Assembly: GCA_015680685.1 (NCBI GenBank)
Contig: MNCI01023689.1
Location: 332,676-396,675, forward strand
DNA length: 64,000 bases
Source: Gnetum montanum
Lineage: Eukaryota; Streptophyta; Gnetopsida; Gnetales; Gnetaceae
Direction: 5' to 3'
The translations under genes were made by a program, and so were the position numbers. Below, one piece after another: positions 44,923-56,081 of the stretch. Positions within the stretch are counted from its first letter, which is position 1; each line of letters starts with the position of its first letter. The notes under the pieces were generated by a model. That model was given only the letters and a program-made list of their open reading frames with translations, ran no database searches and was not told the origin of the DNA.

Positions 44923-46664
44923 TGAAACACCACTAATTTCAGCTTAATACTTTGAAACGAGAACAACTCAGACCTCTTTTGAGCTTTCGAGAGGCAAACA
45001 TTTAACTAAGGCATGTAATTCATGCTCAACTTGTCAAGCTAGCTTGCCCTCAGTGTGAGCAACTCCAACGACTCCAAAATCAAGTCAAAGATGGTCCAAT
45101 CTGAGGGTGCAAGCCATCCTCAAGGGTCACTATTGTCCACTTCAAGTTTCAACATTCAAGAGTTTAAATTTTGGGAAATATTGTACACATTTTCTCACTC
45201 ACGCTGATGGTGATGCTGAGGTCACACTGGCAGCATGAGTGCAGCATGACCAACTCTGGGAGCCTCAAAATCGTCTAACTTTGAAGGTGTAAGTCATCCT
45301 TAGGGTTCATTGTTGACAACTTCAAGTCCCAGCCTCCAAAATTCTAGATTTCAGGTCCAAAATTACAAGTTTTTGTAGCTCACGCTGAGGTCACGTTGAG
45401 CTCACACTGGCAGCATGAGTCCAACGTGAGCTACCAAAAGTGGTTTAAAACAAGGCACATCCAAGCTCAATTTTCAACTTGTAGATTACCCTCAAGGTCA
45501 ACCACAATCAGACAATTTCTGTACTCAAGAAACAAGCTTCAAAGGTTAAAAGTTGGTGTGAAATACATCATTTTGGCTCACTCATGCTGAGGTCATGCTG
45601 GCAACGTGAGTACAGCGTGAGTACTGATCACGCCTGGTCAAAAGCACGTCAAACACATGCTGAGGACACACCAAGATAAAATAAACTCACGTTGTAAGCT
45701 CTGGTGAAACAGAGATGCCTCAAATAGCTACAAAACCACTCAAATCAACATCCTGCAGTAGTCAATTTAGGGATCAAGAAGTTTCGAGCGAGCCGGAGTC
45801 AATCTCTCTTGTTGTACATTATCATTTTCATTGTAAATTTTCATGGTAAATTTTTATCATCTGTGAGCTTGTCAAGCTCTTATTCTCCAAATTGTATTTG
45901 CTTCCATGCATGTAAGGTAGCTTGCGTTGTAACATATAGTGCATCTGGTCAAGAACATAGCCCTCCTATGCACATCCAATCGACATGTAGCTATCCATCT
46001 AACACTTATCACATGATTCATTTTCCTCTTATTTGTCAGCCATTGATCCATCCATGAATTTTGTGCTTGAGCCTAGACAAACCCTATAAATACCCCATCC
46101 ATTCACATAAACGGGGTTGACAATTTTTAAGGTTGACGGCTTAGGAAACACTAACTAGCAACTTTTGGACGCTCGGGCGCACTTGACTCCTAGCATCTAA
46201 GCACCTACAAGCATATCACCGACCTACAAGCATATCACCCTAGGGCTTAGTGCTTGACTTGCCATCCATATGTGCAGGTACACTTTGACCAATGCACATT
46301 CATTCTAAGTAATACAATATAATTCATTTTTTCCTTCCATTATATTGTTTACTTTGTTTTAAATTTAGTTTACGCTTTTTTACAATACATTTCTGTATAC
46401 ACTCTGTTCACATTTCGTGTGCCACTGTTCACATTTCGTGTGCCACTGTTCACATTTCCAGTTATGATAACCCCAGTGCAAGCTATAGCTTATGTTCAGG
46501 GAAGTCCTTGGTTGATTTGCGTGTAGACCATCCAAGGCACTCTGCCTTCGTTTTCTTTTCCAGCTTGCCCTCATGTGAGGGTAGGGTCAGCTGTGTCTTT
46601 CCAACAATCTTTTGGTGTTTTGTTTCTCCCTTCTAGCCTTACGTTGACAATTTCGGTCAGTACA
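44923..46664 (+). mobile_element. 3' LTR of B+
   Basis: TGAAACACCACTAATTTCAG to TTCGGTCAGTACA at 46664. Collinear with the 5' LTR; it contains a short duplication (GTTCACATTTCGTGTGCCAC repeated near 46405 and 46427). Confidence 0.87.
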
Positions 46665-46669
46665 CTATG
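46665..46669. other. Target-site duplication of B+, right copy (CTATG)
   Basis: Identical to 37578-37582. Confidence 0.85.
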
Positions 46670-48566
46670 CCCAACACACTTGCACCCAATATGAAGTTAG
46701 ATCATCAGGTGGTGTGGTTTTAGCCAGGGGCATCCAAATTCCTAGCTTACCTACTACAACACTTTAGTGTGATCATGTGGTCACACTTGGCAGTGGAGGC
46801 TGCAAGCATTATCACCGAGACATTATTGGTTAGGGCCAATTGGGACATATTGAGATTCATTTCCAATGAGCCCATGACTAGTGGTGATTGAGTAGGTGGC
46901 CTGAGACTAGGTCCTAGGATCATTTTTCCCTTAGCCAAGATCTGGAGCATGCCATAGTTCTCTTGTTATAATAAGAGCAACAGCCTTTTCATTGCCATGC
47001 ACATGCATACAGTCTTCTAGAATCCACCTAGGACTATATATTATGATGGAGGATAAGTGCTCTCTGGATTTTGTTATGTCTCATTACTATTGGCCATGCT
47101 AGATTTGCTAATTGTTGACTACGGATGTCTAATGCTAGGTTTAAAGTTGATGATGAGGGACTCCATGATGAGATAGGGGCTCTTGCTCTGACCCATACCA
47201 TGATAGAGGTATTTTCCTCTAGTTTGAGCTTTTGGAAGGTCATTATTAAATAGGTGGGAAAGGACTTAGAGAACTACCCCACCTAGTACCCAAAGGCATT
47301 CAAGTGGTGCCAAACCTACAATTGGCTTAACAAGGGATGGGATAGGGTAAGCCTATCTTGGGAGAGCTTGTTGCGCCATTGCCTCTATCATGCACATCGT
47401 TTGTTCCATGTGGGTGTTGATTATGTTGGCTTGACTTTTATCACTTGTTCTCATGCACTCATTGATGACATGATGCTAACGTTGCGTTTGCCTATGTTAC
47501 AACTACCGTTTCTTTAGGAGAGGTGACAATGGTCGCCACTGGCCATAATGAGGCCACCTTCATTATGAAGTATGGTGATGTAGAGGGGTCATAGAAGTGG
47601 CTATGCCATCAGGACTTAGAGGCTTTAAATAGTTAGCTTACACATGTTGGGTTGATGGATCTTTTCTTAGCCCTCAGCCTAAGCACTCCAGTGGTTGAGA
47701 TGGTGACTATCATTGACTCCTTTAGCCACGATGCCTATTGCTTTGTTACTTATGTGCACAAAGTGAGGGTAGTTTTGGACCTTAGCAATGCTTTCTTCAT
47801 TGACTTGTTTGGCCTTCCCTCTGAGGGCCCATCAATCATTAACAAGCCTAGCCATGAGGTAGACTAGAGGGAAGAGATCGAAGAGTGGCTAGGAGCCACG
47901 TGATCTCCTAAAGGCATCACGGTTAGAGACATGCATGTGCCTGAGGTTTAGAGGCTTTACCCTCTTTTTCATGCCCATGCCTTTCCTAGGTTATTCTTCA
48001 AAGGAAAGGCTCTTGGGGTGGAGTAGGCATGGATGGTATGGGAGGTCATGGAGGAGGGCACTAGGTTTAATTGGGCCTCCTCTATCACTATCAGACTATA
48101 GGCAAAGATTACTAGACTTTGCCACAACATCCATGTGAGGTCTCATTTTCACTTCACATTCATTACAATCTATCTTTGAAGGCTTGTAGAGTTCTTGATG
48201 ATCAGGGATAGTGGGCGTTGAGAGGTGCAAGATCATGAGCAACTATCCAACCTTGGGTTAAGCACTTCTTTGCCACCACTTGTGTGTAGGACACTCTGGA
48301 GGGGATTGATAAGTCATAGTAAATCACAATGAAGGCACATCTAGGGAGGTGATAGTCACATTATTCTTGTGATAGCATGGGAGAGTGTTTGCCAACTGTT
48401 GTTGGGGATTCAAACAGGGTTGAGCAATACATTGTGGAGATGGTGGGGTTCTCTAAGGAAAAAATCAAGAGGATGCACCCAATAGAGGAGACTCCCCCTA
48501 TGGTTGGACAAGCATGCATCAAGAAAGTTTGCCTCAAGATAACCACACTTCATTTAGCAGTTTCAG

Positions 48567-48653
48567 GTTAGTGTACATCATAGATGCATTTGGCTTATGT
48601 TTTTTCTTTGTTATATATTATGTTAATAGTACTACGCTATGTTTGTAGGTTAG
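48567..48653 (+). other. Intron 1 of D
   Basis: TTTCAG|GTTAGTGTAC to GTAGGTTAG|GTAAAAG, 87 bases. Phase 1; joining restores one frame (VS-G-KRAAKE). Confidence 0.6.
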
Positions 48654-48881
48654 GTAAAAGAGCTGCTAAGGAAGTAGTGGTGGTGATAGTAGAGGCAATG
48701 GACATGACCCTTCCTTAGGTTGAAGAGGAGGTAGCATGCAGGAAGGAGCCATTAGAGGTCCTAGAAATCTCCCAAAAATTTGATGCAGAGGGGTTGTTCC
48801 ACCCTAAGGGTGACTTCACCAACCTCTTCAATGGTGTGTAGCTAGGAGATCCACTTACATTAACATCTGAGGGCCTGCTTA

Positions 48882-49008
48882 GTGAGCACTTTATGTTATC
48901 ATCTACACTTGTCTTTTTCTCTTAAGCCTTTAACTGCTTAGTTATCACTAAGTGTTATGTTGTGTTATATTGCAATTTTAAATCTTCTTGCCAACGATCC
49001 ATTGCCAG
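48882..49008 (+). other. Intron 2 of D
   Basis: CTTA|GTGAGCAC to ATTGCCAG|TGTTGACC, 127 bases, T-rich. Phase 1; the joined frame is open. Confidence 0.6.
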
Positions 49009-49119
49009 TGTTGACCCACCACATGAATCCATGGGTAGAGACACTAGATAACTTTGCCTTCATGGAAGACATCATGGAGGACATGGTGGATCACATATAG
49101 TAGGTGGATCCCAAACTCA

Positions 49120-49196
49120 GTATGTATGTTGTTTTTCTTAAACTATTTTACCAATTCCATGCTTAGTCTGTTGCTAATATTGGTTTGTTTGAATAG
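49120..49196 (+). other. Intron 3 of D
   Basis: CTCA|GTATGTATG to TTTGAATAG|ACTCT, 77 bases, T-rich with a strong donor. Phase 1; the joined frame is open. Confidence 0.7.
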
Positions 49197-50017
49197 ACTC
49201 TAAGCTTCATTGGGATCCAAACTAGGTAGCTCATGTGGATGCCATCCTTAAGTATCCCCCTGAGGTGGAGTAGGTGCCTTGTCATGTGTACAAGGTGGTG
49301 AGCAAGTATGCACTTTCCAATGTGAAGGCATTATGGATTTTTAGGTGCTCAAATGAGCACTTACAGAAACACATGCATGAGCTCCAGGAGATAGTGGCGA
49401 GCCTAATCGCAAAGAATGAGGACCTCTAGTTTCATTATAATTTCTTGTTAGCTTAGGCATAGGGGGATAATACTTCGTAGACATCAGAGATAGATTATGC
49501 TAGATACTAGTCGACGATCCAAGGCAAGAATGAGGCTACCTAGGAGATCATCGAGTAGAGGTTACAGATAGATATGCTCTCTCAGAATAATTAGGAGTGG
49601 AAAAGCTTTAGCACCAAGGTGTGCAAGTGGGGCCATACACAGAAGGACCACAAGCACCACTACAAGTGTCAGTGAGATGACTATTTACAGTAGCTCAAGG
49701 ATGAGTTCATGATGACCCATCACCTTGAGATGTTCATTGAGGCGATTGGTAGAAGTTGGGCCTTCAAGCTGTTTGCTCAACATACAGTGGTTAGTGGCTT
49801 GCCAGAGCAAGAGATTACCTTATCCTTAGGAGAGACTTCTACAGCCACAGTTTCTATGTAGCCTCCTACATGGACTACCATGGACAAGGACAAGACCCTT
49901 GCAAATGTTGACTTCGGCCAAGAGGATTGGATGTGGTTATTAGAGGTCAAGATCCTCCGACGCTTAGAGGAGGACCTTGATAGATTACTCCCAGAGTCTG
50001 ATGTAGGATCCTCTTAG

Positions 50018-50149
50018 GTTAGTTTTGCCTTTATTTTCTATGCTTTTTATGTGTTATTTTTGCACTTTAATTTTGTATTTTAGTTTTACACTTGCTAATT
50101 GATTTGTTATTTTGTATTGCTTTTGAGTTGGTACCAAGTGATGTTGTAG
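50018..50149 (+). other. Intron 4 of D
   Basis: TCTTAG|GTTAGTTTTG to GATGTTGTAG|GCTCTAGC, 132 bases, T-rich. Phase 0. Confidence 0.55.
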
Positions 50150-50399
50150 GCTCTAGCGGAGTAATAGAGGAGGAGGAAGAGGAGTCTTGACCCTCGCTAG
50201 ACACCATTAGCTAAGTAGACCTGATGTAGCCTTGTTGTTGGGAAATTTTGCACTTTGGCCATATTTGTCGCATGGTCATGCTATGTACTCCTATTGATGG
50301 AAATATAATAAAACTTATACTTTTTGTGATGAGGATTGTGTGTGAAACTTCATTTGTATTTTGCTAACTATTTAATGCAGATAATGCAACTAGTTGATG

Positions 50400-50690
50400 C
50401 AATTAGGCCCCTTGTGGATCCCATGCTAGTTTAAGGCCATGGTAGAAGGGATGTTGCTAGTTTAAGGCCATTTTGGGTTGCAAATAAAAGGGAAAGTGTT
50501 GCTAGTTTTAGGCTATGGTGGGCTGCAAAGTGCCAGTTTAAGGTCATGGCAGGTCATGTGCTAGTTTAAGGCCTTTTTGGGCCATTGTGATGTAAGAAAG
50601 GTTGCTAGTTTAAGGCCATGTCAAGCCATGAAGTGGGAGAAAAATGTTACTAGTTTTAGGCTGTAGAAGGCTATGGTGGTATATATCCTT
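50400..50690. repeat. 5' tandem array of B after protease
   Basis: Six or seven units of TTGCTAGTTTAAGGCCATGG or GCTAGTTTTAGGCTATGG type, 30-65 bases apart. Lies 3' of protease in element orientation; its continuation is at 35770-35880 beyond D. Confidence 0.85.
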
Positions 50691-51136
50691 TTTTTTTGTG
50701 ATTTTAAATTTTATGATCTTTGTGTATTTTAATGTTTCTTTTAATCCATAAGAAAGCTAAATGAAAATGCATAAGCGAAAAGGACCAATGCATAACAAAG
50801 TAAATGGTGTTTAACATGGGAAACCATGCAAAATGCAAGTACACAAGTAAAAGGTAAGTGGAACATGCAGAGACCAGGGCCAGGTAGGCACCTAGCACAT
50901 ACTAAACTAAGGGGATACCTTAGTCATGTAGTTGCTTCCTAAGCTGGTGCGGGCTAGCTTGGTAGCATGAGGTGATATTCACCTATACCTTCATTATTGA
51001 TGCTAAAGGATAGTTCTGCCCATAGAGCTTCCTTGGGGAGGGTATCAACCTTTTTTGGCTCTTCAAAAGGGTTTGCTGGACAAGGTTGACCCTTTTCCTC
51101 CATGGGTAGCATGTCATTCAGGAACTCTACCTCTAA

Positions 51137-51560
51137 CCCTTAATCTGTGTTAACATTGTTGATGGTTGGGGGAACCGCATTGTCACCATGTATGATCACT
51201 TCTCCACCTTCATATAGAAGGTGCATCTCTTGGTGAATGGATGAGGAGACGACCTGTAATTGGGCTAGCCAAGGCCTTCCCAAAATTAGGCTAAACCTAG
51301 GCATCTCCTGAGTAACAATGAATTCAACCATAGTGGGGAATTTCTCCCTTGCCATGAAGGCTATTGTGATCGTTCCCTTCACAACGGTGCATGACCCATT
51401 AAAGGACTTGAGGCATGTTGTATTTGTGGCTTGGATTTGATTGACGAGATTGAGCTTGTCAACGATTGGAAATGGGATGATGTTAATCACTGCTCAGTCA
51501 TCGACATGCATCTTGCGAATCTTGCATAGCCCTATGTAGATGGTTATAAACATTAGTGCA
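51137..51560 (-). pseudogene. Aspartic protease of B
   Basis: The minus strand aligns with the B+ protease: MHVDD followed by a stop where Gly is expected (the D-x-G site), then VINIIPFPIVDKLNL, CLKSFNGSCTVVKGTI, FSLILGRPWLAQLQ and GGEVIIHGDN. The active-site Asp is present but the motif is broken by TGA. Downstream, noncoding sequence leads to the array at 50690. Confidence 0.75.
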
Positions 51561-52526
51561 ATGGTGACCTAACCTTTTTTAGGGTCAACCTTGATTACCT
51601 CATCATGAAATGCTAGAGGCATTGAACCAAATTATTGAGGCAAAGGAGGAAGCATCACAGCATGGATGGCTTGTTCATTCACTAGGATTTCCTTGTTGAT
51701 AGGAATGGAGGCCAACATATGAACTAGTGCTTCACGATATGCGGAGGAGATCATCATGAAGTCGTACAAGCTCAAGGTTGTATTTTTTTTATTTTAGAGC
51801 TTGCATGAATTATGCTAATGCATCTAGAAAGTCCTTGCCATTGTTAGTTGCCTTGCTAGCCTTCATCTCCTTCATGCAACCCAAGAGATGGATCTCCTGG
51901 GAAGGGGATTTAGGCTTGGTTTGTTTTGTGTGCTTATTAGCCTCAGTGCTCGATTTTTGATCACTTGTGGTGGTGACTTTGACTGATGTGGCCATAGGAA
52001 TGAAAAACAAGGGAATGGGCTTAGGTGGAGTTAGCACCATGCATTCCCTCATCATTCAATTGACAAGGCACTCATTTGGCCTTTTAGGTTGCCACTTCAA
52101 TTGCTTGGTATTGTATGTGGGATGAGGCCTTTGGCGAGCAGGGCCTATTGTAGTCCCCACCATCGAACTCAGCAAAGGGTTCATATGTTGCAGCACCCTA
52201 ATGATGAAGGGTGTATGGGTTGCTATTGCCATAATGTGTTGTGGGGTCCTAACCACAAAGGATGTCATGGGCACCAAAGGTGGTGCTCTAATGAGAAAAG
52301 GAGTCCTTGAACTAGTTGATGCTAAGAAGGCCCCAATGTTATCAGAGGGCATACAAACCACAAATGGCTATCATGCTGGTTCTGCGTCGTCATCAATGTT
52401 GATGGCATTGATGACATAGCCTGCACCACTTACATTAAGAGGATCTTTGTAGACCTTCATTAATTTATTTTCAGCATGAATTGGGTTGGTTCAATCAAGG
52501 AACAATTCACATTGATCAATCATGCA
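51561..52526 (-). pseudogene. Gag-pro linker of B
   Basis: Pro-rich sequence with at least three PF-[IV]-[IV]-x-x-P motifs (near 52310, 52250, 52190). Then RPNECLVN and a Lys-rich segment with EIHLLGCMKEMKASKA (about 51895-51840) that matches the EIYFSNHMEGIKA segment at the start of the B+ protease frame. Confidence 0.65.
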
Positions 52527-54634
52527 TTATATGTCATCCTGTGAAGCCATGCTGAAGTCTGTGTCATGGCTAGATAATTGATGGTAATGGTAGAACCAGT
52601 CCAACTTGAAGTGCTTAGGGATTGAAGGCTTGTCAGGTGTGATCATTGATGCGTTCCTGAGGAGCTCACAGTAGCAATCATAATGCTTATGGGAATCTTT
52701 AGAAATTTTCTTGTATTGGATGCACCTAGCACTAACCAGTTGATCCAAAAGTCCTAAAGGCTTTATGGGTAATGGTGTATACTTTGAGTAGTCCTTGCAC
52801 TCAAAGTTTGGCCTTGAGAGAACTTTCCCCATAGTTTCCAATGATGTGGGTTTGTTGGTTGCTATAGTGCTAGAGTTGGTTGCCTTGTTGTTAGCTAGGG
52901 CCTTGGTTGCCTTAGCCATTGGTTTGGCATTGTTTGACTTGGCCTCATTGGCCATCATTGCAACTATTGTTGTTGCCTTGCCCTTCTCCTTGTCTCTCTT
53001 TGCATGTGCATTCTTGTAGGCCACATATGCTAGATCCTTACTAGCTTCTGTCAAATCCTAAATGCTCTTCATTTGAGTGAATGCTTGGCTTAGGGAGTGT
53101 GGGGCAAGGTAGTATAGCTTCGAATTGATGAAGTTGTTCACTACACCTTTGAAAATGGCCACTAGGTGGGTTTTTGTGATAGGCTCACAGATTTCGTTAA
53201 GTGCAATGTTCCATCATTGGATGAACTTTTGAATAGGCTCTAGGTGGCCTTGCTTGATCTACATGAGTTGATCTAGGGTCACATCAAGCTTCAAGTCATA
53301 CTTAAAGTGAGTGACAAATTGGGCAAGCAAATCCTCTAACAAAGATATGGAGGCCCTAGGAGTGTGTGGTACTAGTCTAGTGCCTTTTTGGTCAAGGACA
53401 TGGAAAACATATGAATGATTGCATGCGGCTACTCTTGCAACTATAGGAACTTAGACCAAAAGGTCACTAGATGGGTGTTGGAGTCCCCTTTATCATAATA
53501 TTTGCTGAACTAGGAAAGTTGGATGCTAGGAGGCAGGGTCAACGATGGGACAATAGGAGTAATAGGGTCATCCTGGTAGAAGTCCATCACTTTGAATGTA
53601 TTAGAAGAGGTGGCCTTAAATCATTTTACCTCTTCAGTGAGTGTTTGAATGAGCTGGAATGCTTGATCTAGGCTCAGTGTGGGTGTAGCGGGCTGCATTA
53701 GTTATGTAGCCCACTAAGTTGTTGGCATTGTCTATGGTCCTATTGTGGGTTGTGTAACCATGTGGGATGCTTGTTGAGTGTACTACTATGTAGGCTATTG
53801 CATGTGATGCTGTTGCATGTGTTGTACCTAGGGCATGGAGGTAGGATCCCACCATGTGATTGTGGCTTGGGCTATCGTAGGGGGCACCATCGAGATAGGT
53901 GAGATGTATGATGCTTGACTTGTATGTGGCTGGGATGTTAGCACCGTGTGCATGTAGGGTTGGGTTGGCATCACAAATGATAGCATAGAGGATTACATAG
54001 ACTATGCTAAGACCACAAAGGATGGGATGACATATGGTCCTACACCTTGATGCGTATGCGTTTGATGGCTTGCCACAATAGGCATTTGCCTAGGTGGTGA
54101 CAAGGGAGACATTACTACCTCAAAGAAGGAAAATGGCTAAGATTGTGGGGGAGAAAAATTATAGGTAGGTGATAGGAAAGAGATGTAGAAGGGATTCTCA
54201 TTCTCTAAGTGAGCCTTGAATTCCGCTTGCCCATCTTGCAGGGGCTCCTCATAGTTGGTTGTTGTGTCATGCTCATTCGACCCACTCAATCAGATGAGTT
54301 GGTTGAGCATTCACCAAAAGGTCTTGGTGAGAGGGATGAGATCATTAGGGGTAGGGAAGTAATCCCTCTCATTTTGATGTATGATCTCATAACCTCACTT
54401 TGCATCTAGCTCTTGGCACTTTAAGGGGATGCCTACTTGGAGTTTTATGCAAAGGAAGTTGTATTTATCTTTGTCGAGCACCATGTTCTCAAGAGATTGG
54501 TTATGGATCTTGAGGGATTGCCTTCCCACGAAGATGGGGCCCTCGATCCTAGGAATGTCAATTGTGAATTCCAACTGAATAGGTTGAACAATGACTATCC
54601 TTGAGGTGGAGGTTGAAGGCTCTTTAGGATTCAT
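52527..54634 (-). pseudogene. Gag of B
   Basis: The start is taken at the Met at 54634 (MNPKEPSTSTSRIVIVQPIQ), the first after the leader. The N-terminal half (54634-53700) is low-complexity, rich in Pro/Ser/Thr/Gln with many stops. From 53640, LDQAFQLIQTLTEEV and VMDFYQDDPITPIVPSLTL introduce the capsid core. The C-terminal part (53054-52527) is an Ala/Lys/Asn-rich linker, then NFECKDYSKYTPLPIKPLGL, HKHYDCYCELLRNA and the decayed knuckle YHYHQLSSHDTDFS (Cys positions lost). Same domain order as B+ gag. Confidence 0.75.
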
Positions 54635-55042
54635 GCTGTTGTGAGAAGATGCAAAAGATACAACACTAGAAAAGAAATGGCTAAGTATAATGATTACTAA
54701 AAATGACTAAGTATAGAAATGCTGAAATGATAGCTATGTCTGATAATGCTACTAGAAAAATGTCTAATTCTAGTGCTAAGCTTGCTACACTAGAGCTTGC
54801 TACACTCTCATGTTGAGGGTAAGCTATGCTCTTCCTGGCACACAGAGTTTAGGGTCCAAGTGCAAGAAATACACTTTGGCTTCTATCTTATGAGGTTTTA
54901 GAGGAACCAACAACTGGGACTAATCTACACTAACTAGCTTGTAGATAACCATAGGGGTGTCACGTCTATGTTAGTTTGAAGCTAGTAATAGAGGTGCAAA
55001 GAGCACGTGGGACTACCACTAAACGTAGAAGGAAATGACACA
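54635..55042 (-). other. Leader of B
   Basis: Between PBS and gag. Contains short repeats of GCTTGCTACACT type (54780-54830). No coding sequence seen. Confidence 0.55.
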
Positions 55043-55060
55043 ACCCTCCTTCTAGCACTA
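55043..55060 (-). other. PBS of B, decayed
   Basis: The minus strand reads TAGTGCTAGAAGGAGGG, aligned to TGGCACTAGAAGGAGGG of B+ and lying just inside the LTR. Confidence 0.6.
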
Positions 55061-55663
55061 GAAAACTATAGCAACTGAAAACATTGGTAGTTGGAACATT
55101 GAGGGGTTTGTAGGCACATAGCCTTGACCCCACCTTCGTGTGAGGGCCTTGCTAGAAAATGAAGGCAAAGTTCCTTGGACGGTCTTGTCGATTGAACAGG
55201 GACTTTGCCAGCTACAACTGGGGTATTGGGTGCAACTAGGGGTGGTGTGGTTAATCAAAATGCAAGTATTGATGTTGTGAAATAATGCTAGGCATTCTAA
55301 TAGTGTTTTAAGTAGTATCTGGGCTGACTAATCCTAAGCATAGTGGGGTTTCCTAGCATGAGAATAATAGTGCAAACATGAAGAATGTGTAAAGTGGTGA
55401 GGAGATGTAAATGCAATGCTAAAATTTCAAAGAAAAGTGCATTAGAAATGCTTGAAAATACAGTGGGGTGCTGAATGGGGTGCAAAGATGTTGAATATTC
55501 TTTGGTGTGTGGGGTGCTCAAGGTGCCTTGGGTGCCAAGTAGTACTCAAGTTTTTCAACGTAATGCTAAGGATTGTCAGATTGCCATGTGGGTGAAAAAT
55601 TACCAACTAAAAATGTCAATTGCTACTTGAATTTGCCCACCCCTAGAGTGTGGAATGTGGGGG

Positions 55664-55672
55664 TATTTATAG
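55664..55672 (-). promoter_or_regulatory. LTR TATA box with telo-box-like neighbour (B)
   Basis: The minus strand reads TAACCCTAACCCTATAAATA. An AACCCTAA telo-box-like sequence directly adjoins the TATA box. Confidence 0.55.
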
Positions 55673-56081
55673 GGTTAGGGTTACCGTGAAGTGTGGATCA
55701 AGTGCCATGTGGCAAAGGGGGTAGGTGGGGCTATGCTAACCTCTACTATGCTCCTCCTGTAGTAACAAGTGGTACAGTTTCACTGGACCCCAAGAGACTG
55801 CCAGACTATGACTACATTGCTAAGATTGCATGTGCCAAAGTTAAAAAATACTATAATGTACTTGCAAATAATGCAAAATAGTGGAATTTAGAGGCTAGAC
55901 TCTAGGACTATGCTCTACCCTCTTTCGAATGGGGTCAAGCATGGGTATAATTTGGAATAAATGGGGGGTGCAAGAGAAATGCAAATTGCTGATCTTGCTT
56001 GCTAGAGGAGTGTTGGAGCTATAATGAAGGCTTGTGCTAAGCTTTGGAAGCTTTTGGAGGTAATTATGTGTTGCTACACTA

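Larger units (their letters stand above)
37583..46664 (+). mobile_element. Pol-less TAT-like LTR element B+ (9.08 kb)
   Basis: LTRs of about 1.7 kb (37583-39278 and 44923-46664) with TGAAACACC start and CAGTACA end, a PBS, a repeat-rich leader, gag, a gag-pro linker, protease, tandem arrays, a PPT and a CTATG duplication. The RT, RNase H and integrase of its relative B are absent. The protease region passes directly into arrays of both the 5' and 3' kinds. It resembles the pol-less gag-only elements known as TR-GAG. A 27-N gap is at 44626-44652. Confidence 0.87.
46670..50230 (+). pseudogene. Intron-containing pseudogene D (plant-transposon-protein-like domain plus coiled coil)
   Basis: Plus-strand coding sequence in at least five exons. 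The first large exon (to 48566) has indels and includes VRVVLDLSNAFFIDLFGLPS-EGPSI (about 47760-47850), which parallels VTVDFSAQAISKMLNLPNTGP in the second ORF of A. Exons 48654-48881, 49009-49119 and 49197-50017 join in frame through introns 1-3 with no indel over roughly 385 codons. They encode an acidic region (EDIMEDMVDHI), long helices (EHLQKHMHELQEIVASLIAK), and a Cys/His cluster, CKWGHTQKDHKHHYKC. A last exon starts at 50150 and is Arg-rich. In exons 2-4 I count 17 TAG, one TGA and no TAA. Function unknown; possibly a gene inside a larger transposon or a host gene. B+ interrupts its first part. Confidence 0.6.

Noticed and set aside
48654-50017. Reassigned genetic code with TAG read as Gln
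   Set aside because: The many TAGs in one open frame could suggest it, but the flanking elements are clearly plant nuclear retrotransposons, their other genes contain TAA, TGA and frameshifts, and CHG-context C-to-T decay explains TAG without TAA.
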